The notes beneath the pieces were generated by a model. That model saw only the letters and a list, made by a program, of their open reading frames with translations, had not been told where the DNA came from and did not search any database. From Deltaproteobacteria bacterium (GTDB lineage Bacteria; Myxococcota_A; UBA796): a DNA stretch of 18,273 bases. The stretch lies in contig PALY01000031.1 of NCBI GenBank assembly GCA_002707085.1, positions 12,093 through 30,365 on the forward strand, read 5' to 3'. Positions 1 through 7,881 of this stretch are shown here, piece after piece; within the stretch, counting starts at the first letter, position 1; the number at the start of each line of letters is the position of its first letter. Both the position numbers and the translations under genes were made by a program.

Positions 1-1
1 G

Positions 2-796
2 TTGAGTGTGTGTACAAGACCTTTGAGTTCTGCTCAGCGGGCAGTTGTGATCAAGGATGTGAAGTCTTTTGTTCGTGATCCAGGTCAATGGAGCCAATTG
101 TTGTTGGTTGGAAGCATTGTTGTGATTTCCCTGGTTAGCGTGGCTGCGTTGCCAGTGGACGTGGTCCGGGGACCCTGGATGGGTACGTTCAGGAACGTAC
201 TTGCCTTCCTGGTTTTGGGCTTGATCGGTTTTGTGATGGCCGCTTTGGCTGCACGATTCCAATTTACGGCCGTCAGTATGGAAGGACGGGCCTGGTGGAT
301 TGTACGGTCCAGCCCCATCACAGCCCGCGAATACTTGTGGTCGAAAATCCTGCCCGGTCTGATTCCGATGATTTTTGTCGGTGAAGTTCTGGCTGTTGCT
401 TCGACCTGGATTTTGGGTGCAGGACCCTTTTTGATGGGGGTCGCTACTGGAACCGCCTTTTTCCTTTCATTGGGCATCGCCGGCGTGGCTGTCGGTATGG
501 GAGCCACTTTTCCTGATTTCAAGGTGGATAATGCTGCTCGAGCGGCGGCGGGACCGGCTGGCGTTCTGTTTATGGTGTCGAGTCTCTGCCTTGTATTTGG
601 CGTGATCGCACTTGAGACCTACCCAGTCTATTTGGTGCTTGCAGCGGATGTGAAAGAGACGGCTTTGACAACGCCACAATGGGTCACGGTGGTGGCGTTG
701 TTTATCTCTGCGATCACTTTATGCCTTCATGCGTTTACTTGGCCCATGAGGCTGGGTGCAAAACGTCTGTGGGGTCGAGAACTGACCAATGGTTAA
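2..796 (+). CDS. ABC-2 type exporter permease, C-terminal part (5' partial)
   Basis: This is the C-terminal part of a multi-spanning inner-membrane permease. Several hydrophobic segments are visible at roughly residues 33-55, 65-85, 118-140, 145-168, 185-207 and 226-245, with a final basic tail. The opening stretch KDVKSFVRDPGQWSQLL is typical of large two-halved ABC exporter permeases (putative ABC exporter family), where it starts the second half of a protein of about 500-600 residues. The reading frame is open to the window edge and the first in-frame TTG is probably not the true start, so the gene very likely begins upstream. The partner ATPase would be expected just upstream, outside the window. 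It overlaps the TPR lipoprotein gene by 8 bases, which indicates one operon. The transported substrate cannot be told from the sequence. Confidence 0.75.
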   Translation: MSVCTRPLSSAQRAVVIKDVKSFVRDPGQWSQLLLVGSIVVISLVSVAALPVDVVRGPWMGTFRNVLAFLVLGLIGFVMAALAARFQFTAVSMEGRAWWIVRSSPITAREYLWSKILPGLIPMIFVGEVLAVASTWILGAGPFLMGVATGTAFFLSLGIAGVAVGMGATFPDFKVDNAARAAAGPAGVLFMVSSLCLVFGVIALETYPVYLVLAADVKETALTTPQWVTVVALFISAITLCLHAFTWPMRLGAKRLWGRELTNG

Positions 797-2159
797 GTGG
801 TGTTTGCTTGGATGTGTACTGCTCGGAGGTTGCTCTCCGACGAGTCGAATTCCTGTTCACGACGCGGTTCAATCAGAACACCCTCCATTTCAAGCCCGGT
901 CCCATTACCTGAAAGGGCAGGTTTTGGCTGCGAACGGTAATATAGAGGCTGCGCAATCGGCCTTTGCACAAGCCCGTATTTTTGATCCCACCGAGCCTCG
1001 CATTTTGATTGCTATGGGCAATGCTTCCATGAATGCAGGGGATGTAGATGCTGCACGTGGATACATGAAGAGTGCCGCGCTTTTGGCTCAACAAGATGCA
1101 GAACCATGGCTCGCTCACGGCCGTCTAGAGATGGCTTTTGGAGATAAGGCTGCGGGACGTAAAGCATTAGAACAGGCAGTTCTTCTGGGCGATGCTTGGG
1201 TGGCCCGTGCGACCTTGATTGAAGATGAGTTGAGAGAAAATGGCAGTGTTGCTGATTTGAGTCTGTTGGAGCAATGGATTTCAGCCACGAGCAGTGATGC
1301 TGTAGAACTGCGCCGACGTGCCTCCATTCGTATTCTTGTTGGAGACTCTGTTGGAGGGATGGATGATTATCTGGATGCCATGCGGTTGGCGCAGCGTGAC
1401 TTGTCCATCGTAGGGCCATTCTTACAGGCAGCCATTCAGGGTGGCGCTGTCGCCTATGGGTTGATCATTATGGAGCCTTGGCTGGCGAATGCGCCCACGG
1501 CTACGGCCGGCTGGCTGGCGTATGGTCTGCTTTGTGATGTAGTTGGAGACCATCATGAAACAGTTCGGGCGTTGGAGAAGATAGAAAGTGTTGGAATCGA
1601 ATTGGGTGAAGCTTCTGCACAAGCTTTAGCCAATGCACGCAAACATCTTGAACACCCACCTCCGTCATCGTCATTTCGACCACCACCGCTCTCAGATCCG
1701 ATCAGCCGCTCGTTGAGTTTGATGCAGGATAAGCGTTGGGATGAAGCACAGGTTGTGGTCCAACAGCAACTAAAAACACACCCCAAAGATGCTCGTTTGC
1801 TGTACATCTTGGCCCAGATCGTATTGGAGCGTGAGGGGCCTGAGGCCGCCCGGCCTTGGGTAGAAGATGTTTTGGCTGTGCAGCCCAACTATGCTCCAGC
1901 CTTGAACCTGTGGGCATGGGTTCATAGTGAGCAGGGTGAGTTCCTTGGGACAGCAGAAGAAAGGGTGCTGCAGGCTTTGAGTCTTCAGCCTCGGGTCGGT
2001 GGGTATTGGGACACACTGGGGTGGATTTATCACCACCAAGATCGGCATATCGAGTCTCAGATGGTTTTAGAGCGCGCGGTTCGGTTGGCTACTGATGATG
2101 TGGGGATTCAGGAACATTTGAGTCAGGTTAGTGCTGTGGTCAAAGGGGGCGCACCATGA
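789..2159 (+). CDS. TPR-repeat lipoprotein
   Basis: This is a 456-residue lipoprotein. A short signal peptide ends in a lipobox LLGGC with the lipidated Cys15. The mature protein is alpha-helical and rich in tetratricopeptide-like repeats, clearest at residues about 38-135 and again at about 335-450 (for example DTLGWIYHHQDRHIESQMVL). The two blocks are joined by a linker near residues 285-305 that is rich in proline and serine. TPR lipoproteins usually act as scaffolds for envelope protein complexes, and nothing here shows a catalytic function. The start ATG lies inside the 3' end of the permease gene (8-base overlap), and its stop overlaps the next gene by 4 bases (ATGA). The three genes are therefore probably translationally coupled and work in the same envelope process. 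The position of Cys15 supports the chosen start. Confidence 0.85.
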   Translation: MVKWCLLGCVLLGGCSPTSRIPVHDAVQSEHPPFQARSHYLKGQVLAANGNIEAAQSAFAQARIFDPTEPRILIAMGNASMNAGDVDAARGYMKSAALLAQQDAEPWLAHGRLEMAFGDKAAGRKALEQAVLLGDAWVARATLIEDELRENGSVADLSLLEQWISATSSDAVELRRRASIRILVGDSVGGMDDYLDAMRLAQRDLSIVGPFLQAAIQGGAVAYGLIIMEPWLANAPTATAGWLAYGLLCDVVGDHHETVRALEKIESVGIELGEASAQALANARKHLEHPPPSSSFRPPPLSDPISRSLSLMQDKRWDEAQVVVQQQLKTHPKDARLLYILAQIVLEREGPEAARPWVEDVLAVQPNYAPALNLWAWVHSEQGEFLGTAEERVLQALSLQPRVGGYWDTLGWIYHHQDRHIESQMVLERAVRLATDDVGIQEHLSQVSAVVKGGAP

Positions 2160-2977
2160 ACCGATGGCTTCTCGCTGTTGTTTGTTGTGTGATGGCTTGT
2201 GCAAAGCCAAGGACGACGCTCCGTCCGATGCCAGCGGGTCACCCTGAAATATTGGTTGCCCATGCGAGAAGTCAGCACATCAGCGGCGCACTTCATGGAA
2301 AATTTTCGATGCGACTGAATACGGGAAGTCGAAATGTGACCTTGCCCGCATCCGTACTTATCGATCATCCAGATCGTTTTCGCGTAGAGTTGTTGACTCC
2401 CCTGGGAACGCCTCTTTTGTATCTGACCAGTGATGGTGATTCGCTGCATGCGTGGTCACAACGAGACAAGGTTTTTTACCGTGGAGATGAAGCAACAGAT
2501 GTGTTGCAGCGGATCACGGGTGGCTCCATCGGGTTGAGTGATTTTCTCGCATTGTTTACCGCTCGCTTGCCCATGGTAGATGCTGAAATTCTTCATATTG
2601 GCCGTACTATTTTTGATGATGAGGGTGTGGTTCTCATCATGCTGGGACCTGAGGACATTCGGGTTCGTGCAGTGGTTGACCCGCAGACGGGTATGGTCCG
2701 CTCGCTTCGAGTCGATCCGCCCGATGAGAAGTCTGGCTTTGAAGAACCCGAGGGTGAAGCGTTGATGCTGGTCACCTATGAAGGGTTGGAGCGGATAAAC
2801 AAGCTGGTTTTACCAAGGCATGTCCATGTTTCGTTGCCAAAATTAGGATGGACAGTGGAGATGGAAGCCAAGAAATGGAAAACCATCGACCAGGTTCCGA
2901 ATGCATTTAGTTTGTCGCCGCCAAAGGGTTCGACGATCAAGGACCTAACGGAGGCTCTGCGTCAGCTTGAGGAGTAG
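2156..2977 (+). CDS. LolB/DUF4292-like outer-membrane lipoprotein
   Basis: This is a 273-residue lipoprotein with a short signal peptide ending in VMAC, lipidated at Cys15. The mature part has the pattern of the LolA/LolB fold: a strand-rich LHGKFSMRL segment, a DHPDRFRVELLTPLGTPLLYL segment split over residues about 62-82, then SDGDSLHAW and a helix near GSIGLSDFLALFTARLP, with further strands behind. Proteins of this family bind lipid acyl chains or receive lipoproteins at the outer membrane. True LolB is shorter, so this is better described as LolB-like or DUF4292-like than named lolB. It overlaps the preceding TPR lipoprotein by 4 bases. Its last 41 bases run opposite to the 3' end of recJ. 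An envelope lipid or lipoprotein export role with the upstream ABC permease is an inference. Confidence 0.7.
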   Translation: MNRWLLAVVCCVMACAKPRTTLRPMPAGHPEILVAHARSQHISGALHGKFSMRLNTGSRNVTLPASVLIDHPDRFRVELLTPLGTPLLYLTSDGDSLHAWSQRDKVFYRGDEATDVLQRITGGSIGLSDFLALFTARLPMVDAEILHIGRTIFDDEGVVLIMLGPEDIRVRAVVDPQTGMVRSLRVDPPDEKSGFEEPEGEALMLVTYEGLERINKLVLPRHVHVSLPKLGWTVEMEAKKWKTIDQVPNAFSLSPPKGSTIKDLTEALRQLEE

Positions 2978-4691
2978 CGGGTCGTGCGTCTTCGATGGTG
3001 AATCGAACGGTCCTTCTGCCTCGCCACACGTTGTACCCTAAACTGCCCACGAGAGAGACCGGACCTTGCGTCAACGTGTGGGAGTGGATTCGCCCATTCC
3101 ACCAAATCGCTTCGATACCTTCGATGCGCATTTTGATGTGTTTTTCACCCATTGGACGAAGATCGGAGACTTGGACATTATCGATCTGAATGACCGGTGA
3201 TGGGTTGCCTTTCCCGTGTGGTTCTAAGTCCGATAGGGATTGAGCCAACAGATCGGCATCTGGCATGCGCATGAAAGCGCTGTCACAGAGGGCGTCAACA
3301 TCAATTGTGGGAATCCAAGCCTCACCATCCGCGAGTTGTTCAGCGTGGTCGTTCAATTTTTTCCGAAGAGTTTCGATATCGACTGTGTCCACTGAAAACC
3401 CGGCTGCTGCTGGGTGTCCACCGTGTGCAAGGAGGACGTCTTGTGCCGAATCCAGTGCATGTACAGCGTGGACGGTTGGTATGGACCGAACACTGCCTCG
3501 GGCTTCTTTGCCTGAAATCGAAATGATTGCGGTGGGGCGATGAACTGCATCCCGGACTTTTGCCGCAACAATGCCCACAACCCCACGGTGCCAACCATCG
3601 GACTCATCACCCCACAACGTCACAAAGTGTGGGACGGGGTCTGGAATTTGCGCAAGACATTTCTTGACCAGTTCACGCTGGATTTGTTGTCGTTTGGCAT
3701 TCAGTTCATCCAATGCTTGTGCGTGGGCTCTGGCCTTGTGTGGGTCCCGTTCATCGAACAGTTCGATAATGGCTGTGGCTTTGGATAAACGGCCCGCTGC
3801 ATTGATGCGTGGTCCCAATCGAAAACCGAGATCTTGTGAAGTCATCTGATCATGCAAACCAGAGACATCCAACAGCGCACGTAAGCCTGGAATGTGAGGA
3901 CCGTGACGAAGCCCTTGAAGCCCATGGGCGACAATGGTTCGATTTTCGGTTGTAGAAAGGTCGACCACATCCGCCACGGTACCGATGGCTGCGATTTTCA
4001 GCATGGATCGGATGATTGGGAGTCGCTGTTGGTGGTCTTCAAGAAGTGCTTGTGCCAGCTTTAACGACACACCGCAGGCAGCCAGTGCTTTGTTTGGGTA
4101 CTTACAGCCCTCCTGAGGCGGACATAAAACGGCCGTGGCATTGGCCGGGACGGAGGCACCAGATGGGAGATGATGGTCGCAAATAATGACGTCTACACCA
4201 TGTGTTTTTGCTTCATCTACGGCTGCATGGTCGCGCACACCTATGTCTGCTGTGATGATCAGCTTAATGCCGTCTTTGGCCGCCTGTTGAGCCGCAGTAA
4301 CGGAGAACCCGTACCCTTCATTGAAGCGATCAGGGATGTGGTAGTCCACTCGATGTCCAGCACCGAGCAGCCTCAGTAGTCCTTGCAGAATCAAGCTCGA
4401 TGTTGTCCCATCGACATCGTAGTCAGTCACGATCCGGATGCGTTCATCGTCTTCAATTGCCCGACGGATACGTTCGATCGCGATGTCCATTCCTAGAATT
4501 TGATGTGGATCGTGTAGGTGGTCGAGACTGGGACGCATCCAGGTGCGAGCCAGTTCAGGATCTGTCACGCGTCCGGCTAGACATCGTGCAGCCACAGGAT
4601 GCAATTGCAGGGTGTTTGCAAGTCGATCAGTGTCGGTTGAAGGCACATCGCGAAGAGTCCAGACTCGGCCTGATAGAGAGAGAGAGGTCAT
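2937..4691 (-). CDS. recJ: Single-stranded-DNA-specific exonuclease RecJ
   Basis: RecJ degrades single-stranded DNA 5' to 3' in recombination and mismatch repair. With the ATG at 4691 it has 584 residues, normal for the family. The DHH-domain motifs are present: DYDVDG (about 90-95), the EGYGF segment (about 125), TADIG (147-151), ICDHHLPSG (about 170-178) and GTVADVV (about 237). They are followed by NAAGRL (about 297), the DHHA1 segment with WHRGVVGIVA, GSVRS and HGGHPAAAGF (about 367-432), and a C-terminal OB-like part starting near EPHGKGNPSPVI. The frame stays open upstream to a TTG at 4763, but the added residues do not resemble RecJ, so ATG 4691 is preferred. It stands alone on its strand, divergent from a histidine kinase gene and overlapping the upstream-side lipoprotein gene tail to tail. 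Confidence 0.95.
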   Translation of the reverse strand: MTSLSLSGRVWTLRDVPSTDTDRLANTLQLHPVAARCLAGRVTDPELARTWMRPSLDHLHDPHQILGMDIAIERIRRAIEDDERIRIVTDYDVDGTTSSLILQGLLRLLGAGHRVDYHIPDRFNEGYGFSVTAAQQAAKDGIKLIITADIGVRDHAAVDEAKTHGVDVIICDHHLPSGASVPANATAVLCPPQEGCKYPNKALAACGVSLKLAQALLEDHQQRLPIIRSMLKIAAIGTVADVVDLSTTENRTIVAHGLQGLRHGPHIPGLRALLDVSGLHDQMTSQDLGFRLGPRINAAGRLSKATAIIELFDERDPHKARAHAQALDELNAKRQQIQRELVKKCLAQIPDPVPHFVTLWGDESDGWHRGVVGIVAAKVRDAVHRPTAIISISGKEARGSVRSIPTVHAVHALDSAQDVLLAHGGHPAAAGFSVDTVDIETLRKKLNDHAEQLADGEAWIPTIDVDALCDSAFMRMPDADLLAQSLSDLEPHGKGNPSPVIQIDNVQVSDLRPMGEKHIKMRIEGIEAIWWNGRIHSHTLTQGPVSLVGSLGYNVWRGRRTVRFTIEDARPATPQADAEPPLGP

Positions 4692-4784
4692 CAACCATTG
4701 GTATCGCGATGGATTTTTGCTACAACCCCTGGACGGGACAGCTTTTGACCGGAATGGCAACAAAGAGCATTTTGGAGAACACCA
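4692..4784. promoter_or_regulatory. Divergent intergenic region between recJ and histidine kinase
   Basis: These 93 bases must carry the start signals for both genes unless promoters lie within coding sequence. For the kinase, TTGACC at 4745-4750 is a good -35-like hexamer, but the matching position 17 bases on (4768-4773, CATTTT) is a poor -10. A Shine-Dalgarno GGAG at 4774-4777 stands 7 bases before the kinase ATG. No clear ribosome site precedes the recJ ATG. No operator-like palindrome was seen. Confidence 0.3.
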
Positions 4785-5819
4785 ATGAACGATGAAACGG
4801 CGATTTTCTCCTCCATCGCAGACTTGGTTCGGGATGTGACCTTCGCCGTGGATGAGAATGATTGTATTTCATACATGAACGGTAGCGCCAAGAACCTATT
4901 TGGTGAAGGCATAGGGCAGCGGTTCGACGAGGTGTTGGGAGCGTCCTTGCCTTCGGAAATTCCGGCAGAGGCATTGTTTGAGTATTCCTTTGCGTTGTCG
5001 GAAAGTGAGGATGGGAAGGTGCTCGGAAAGTGGGTGGCGGTGTCTGATCAGCGTGGTCAGCGTTTCGCTCGCGTGTACGTTGGCAGAGACGTGACCCCGG
5101 AACGAAAGCTTCAGCAGGATTTGGTTCGTTCTGCAGCATTGGCGGAGTTGGGATTGATGGCCGCTGAGGTGGCTCATGAGGTCAACAACCCTGCGACTTA
5201 TTTGATGACCAATTTATCGATTTTGAGAGACGATTTGGGGTCTGGAAACATCGATCCGGACTCTTCCATGGAGCTAATAGAAGAGTGTTTGGATGGTATC
5301 TCTCGCATCACGGACATTGTGAAACGGATGCGTTCGTTGGCAACATCGAGCGGTGAAGCTTTTGGTGATGAAAGGGTTGATTTGTCGACCATTGTACGAG
5401 ATGCATGCCGCATTGCTGGCTTGCGGGTCAAGTACAAGGCAGATTTGCACATTCACGACACCCTCTCGCTACACGTGGTTGGGTCGCCAAAACGTTTGGG
5501 ACAGGTCGTATTGAACCTTGTGGTCAATGCAGCAGATGCTTTGTCTGGACAATCGGATCCGATGCCTCGAATTGATGTTGAAGTGCAACAATCAGGTGCT
5601 TGGGCTGAGGTGGTTGTACGGGACAATGGCCCAGGGATTCCAGAGTCTATGCGAGAAAAGTTGTTCCAACCATTTGTTTCAAGCAAGGTAGATAAAGGCG
5701 GAACGGGGTTGGGGCTTGCGGTCAGCAGAACCATTGCTGAAGAACATCGAGGTACGCTTGAAATTCTTGAACACGATGGTGTGGGTGCTTGGTTCGTACT
5801 GCGACTTCCGCTCGCCTAA
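4785..5819 (+). CDS. Soluble PAS-domain sensor histidine kinase
   Basis: This is a 344-residue cytoplasmic histidine kinase with no membrane segment. Residues about 10-105 form a PAS-like sensor (ending in VYVGRDVTPERKLQ). A HisKA helix follows with the H box AEVAHEVNNPATYL, where His131 is the phosphoacceptor. The HATPase_c domain shows an N box (LNLVVNAADAL, 243-253), a G1 box (DNGPGIP, 280-286), an F box (FQPF, 294-297) and a G2 box (GGTGLGLAVS, 305-314). All are intact, so it should be active. HEVNNP is the NtrB-type variant of the H box. No response regulator gene or receiver domain is next to it, so its partner is unknown. The start has a GGAG site 7 bases upstream. The lgt gene follows after 39 bases, but a shared function is not evident. 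Confidence 0.92.
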   Translation: MNDETAIFSSIADLVRDVTFAVDENDCISYMNGSAKNLFGEGIGQRFDEVLGASLPSEIPAEALFEYSFALSESEDGKVLGKWVAVSDQRGQRFARVYVGRDVTPERKLQQDLVRSAALAELGLMAAEVAHEVNNPATYLMTNLSILRDDLGSGNIDPDSSMELIEECLDGISRITDIVKRMRSLATSSGEAFGDERVDLSTIVRDACRIAGLRVKYKADLHIHDTLSLHVVGSPKRLGQVVLNLVVNAADALSGQSDPMPRIDVEVQQSGAWAEVVVRDNGPGIPESMREKLFQPFVSSKVDKGGTGLGLAVSRTIAEEHRGTLEILEHDGVGAWFVLRLPLA

Positions 5820-5858
5820 AGCCAGCGGGTTATCTGCCTCGCCTGACAGGGGCGTAAA

Positions 5859-6764
5859 ATGCAACCATTGATTCCGTATTGGGACATTATCGCAATTCCA
5901 ATTGGTCCAGTAACCGTTCATGGATTCGGTATATTGGTCGCTTTGGGTTTTGTTTTTGGCACTCGTGTAGCTTGCAATAAGGCTGCACGAGACGGGTTCG
6001 ATCCTGAAATAGTCAACAGTTTGGTGCATTGGATCGTTCTTGGAGTGTTTCTTGGTGGTCACCTGGGACACTTGTTGTTTTACTTCCCAGAGCAGATGGC
6101 AGATGACCCTGAAAAGTTCGGGATGATGTTCAACGCTTTGAGTGCAGGACGTTTGCCTTCGGTGGATGAACTGCCGGAAGTGTTGAAGGTGTGGCAGGGC
6201 TTGTCGAGTTTTGGCGGTTTCTTGGCCACCACTCTTCTGCTGCTTTGGTTCTTCCGGAGGAGAGGAATTTCATTCTGGGATTATGGGGATACGCTCGCCT
6301 ACGGAATGATGACAGGATGGATGCTTGGACGGCTTGGCTGCTTTGTTGCCCATGACCATGTGGGCGTTCCCACCGAGTTTTTCCTCGGAGTGCAGGGAAT
6401 TTGTCCAGTTCCCGATGGAATGTTTCCTCCTGACAGACACAATTGGGATTTGGCTTGTCATGATCTGGGACTGTATGAGGCCATCTGGTCTGGAGCGATG
6501 GCGTTGTGGTTTCGGACAAGAGATAAGGTGGCCAGGCATAGCGGCTACTTTGTTGGTTGGATGTGTCTTTCTTACGGGCCAATTCGGTTCATGATGGACT
6601 TTTACCGTCATACTGGAGATGGAGCGGACACTCGGTATATGGGGCTCACACCGGCTCAATATGGGTCCATCGCCGTCGCATTGTTGGGTGCCTGGTTGTT
6701 GTACTCAAGGAGAAACAAGCCTGCTCCTCGCGGAGATTGGAAGCCGGCAGAAGCCAAAGCGTGA
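5859..6764 (+). CDS. lgt: Prolipoprotein diacylglyceryl transferase, divergent active site
   Basis: Lgt transfers the diacylglyceryl group of phosphatidylglycerol to the lipobox cysteine of preprolipoproteins in the inner membrane. The 301 residues form a multi-spanning protein with the family's order of blocks: HGFGILVALGFVFG (21-34), FLGGHLGHLLFY (64-75), GLSSFGGFLAT (114-124), MLGRLGCFVAHDH (155-167), LYE (205-207) and YGPIRFMMDFYR (239-250). Aligned by eye with E. coli Lgt, Arg143 and Arg239 are kept as R158 and R243 and Gly154 as G169. Tyr26 becomes F23, His103 becomes F118, Asn146 becomes C161, and Glu151 and Glu243 become D166 and D247. It may be a lineage-specific working variant, or a paralogue. 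An AGGGG site lies before the ATG, and the gene ends 28 bases from a convergent operon. Confidence 0.85.
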   Translation: MQPLIPYWDIIAIPIGPVTVHGFGILVALGFVFGTRVACNKAARDGFDPEIVNSLVHWIVLGVFLGGHLGHLLFYFPEQMADDPEKFGMMFNALSAGRLPSVDELPEVLKVWQGLSSFGGFLATTLLLLWFFRRRGISFWDYGDTLAYGMMTGWMLGRLGCFVAHDHVGVPTEFFLGVQGICPVPDGMFPPDRHNWDLACHDLGLYEAIWSGAMALWFRTRDKVARHSGYFVGWMCLSYGPIRFMMDFYRHTGDGADTRYMGLTPAQYGSIAVALLGAWLLYSRRNKPAPRGDWKPAEAKA

Positions 6765-6775
6765 AAAGGTAGAGT

Positions 6776-6787
6776 GCCCTTTTGGGC
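6776..6787. terminator. Short symmetrical hairpin between convergent genes
   Basis: GCCC-TTTT-GGGC forms a perfect 4-base stem with a 4-base loop in the 28-base gap between the lgt stop and the stop of the convergent polyketide operon. Being symmetrical, it could end transcription from both sides. No strong T run follows on either strand, so it is a weak candidate. Confidence 0.3.
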
Positions 6788-6792
6788 GAGCG

Positions 6793-7881
6793 TCAGCGTT
6801 GAGTTCGAGTTTCCGGAACCAAATCGACCATAATGGGCGCTCGTTGTTGGCCTGCAGCGTCGAGGATGCGTGTGGCTTGGGCATGCCAGTCGCGCCCAAT
6901 CCATATGTGGTCAAGCGCATGTTGGGGTAGAAAGGGGATGCCCATGTAGTGGTGTGGCCAGTTCGGGTTGGTGCGGACGTCTGACAAGCCGGATGAAACC
7001 AGTGGCAGAGCCACGGCTTGTGCTTGTGCAGGAACTTGAAGGTTTCCCACCAAGATCAGTCGCCGAGTTCCCAAGCTTTGTGCGATGGCTCCGGTCTGAC
7101 TCGCACCAACGGCCACTCTATCTGCCCATGGAAGGAGATCCGCGGGGCCTTCCATTGCATCAAGTCGTACCATCATCAGAGGTACAACCCCGATGTCTGT
7201 GATGTGTGGAAAGCCCAATAGGACCTGAGAACTTCCACCCTGTAAGGCGGGTAGATTGATTTCCCATGTGTCTTCCGAACCACCACAATACTGGAAACTA
7301 CCCCGCACAATGGCCATGATTCCGCCCACGTCTTGGTTCCCTCGAAAGAATTTGGCTTCTCCGTCTAAGGCCGCACTGATTTTATCTCCCAGTTTTGGCG
7401 AGTCTGTTCCGTAGATGACGACAATGTCGGGGCTGTAGGTGAGCAGTGTGTCGATATCGGTGTCGATAGGTTTCTGGGGGTCGATACTCCATGTGAGGAT
7501 GCGGACGGGTCCCGTGACGGGTTTGGGTAAAATCGTACATCCGCGGAGTTCGCGAACCCATTCGGGACTTCCCCCCAATGCTGTATATCGGGTCGTCGGT
7601 TCGTGGATTGCATACCCACCAATGGCCACGGCAAAACCGAAAGCGGTGGCCATGAAGAAGTTTCTGTTCCATACACTCAAGACGACCAGATACAAACCAC
7701 CCGCCAATAGAAGCGGTTCGCCGAGTACGAGTAAAATGCCCAGTGGTTTATCGGCGAACAGCGCGCCAAATGTCAAAACAACCGCGGGCAGACCCGCAAG
7801 AATTAAGGTTTGAGCAAATCGGTGTGTCCACTTGCCGGTTTGCTGGATGTCAGCGCCGTTTTGTTCACCTGTTCTATGCAT
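6793..7881 (-). CDS. Membrane protein with degenerate endonuclease/exonuclease/phosphatase (EEP) domain
   Basis: This is a 362-residue protein with three hydrophobic helices near the N-terminus (about 24-42, 46-70 and 75-93) and a C-terminal domain (about 125-355) that follows the EEP fold order. RILTWSID (127-134) stands for the first strand, PDIVVIYG (151-158) for the second, LVGNLQVP (277-284) where active enzymes have a GDFN-type motif, and LDHIWI (323-328) for the DH motif. The last strand, GQQRAPIMVDL (344-354), stands where SDHxP is normal. Most metal-binding and catalytic residues are replaced: the Asn of strand one by Ser, the Glu of strand two by Gly, Asp-Asn of GDFN by Asn-Gln, and SDH is lost. 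Only the DH pair remains, so it is probably not a working nuclease or phosphatase. It is the last gene of the polyketide operon, overlapping the flavoprotein gene by 8 bases. Confidence 0.65.
   Translation of the reverse strand: MHRTGEQNGADIQQTGKWTHRFAQTLILAGLPAVVLTFGALFADKPLGILLVLGEPLLLAGGLYLVVLSVWNRNFFMATAFGFAVAIGGYAIHEPTTRYTALGGSPEWVRELRGCTILPKPVTGPVRILTWSIDPQKPIDTDIDTLLTYSPDIVVIYGTDSPKLGDKISAALDGEAKFFRGNQDVGGIMAIVRGSFQYCGGSEDTWEINLPALQGGSSQVLLGFPHITDIGVVPLMMVRLDAMEGPADLLPWADRVAVGASQTGAIAQSLGTRRLILVGNLQVPAQAQAVALPLVSSGLSDVRTNPNWPHHYMGIPFLPQHALDHIWIGRDWHAQATRILDAAGQQRAPIMVDLVPETRTQR

Noticed and set aside
183..200. Perfect inverted repeat GTACGTTC-AG-GAACGTAC
   Set aside because: It lies within the permease coding sequence, and an 8-base inverted repeat with a short spacer is expected about once in a window of this size by chance.
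4692..4763. TTG-initiated extension of recJ
   Set aside because: The 24 added residues do not resemble RecJ and no ribosome site was seen; ATG 4691 gives normal length.
4400..4795. Plus-strand open frame of 131 codons opposite recJ
   Set aside because: It is antisense to conserved RecJ motifs, has no family resemblance and looks like a shadow frame.
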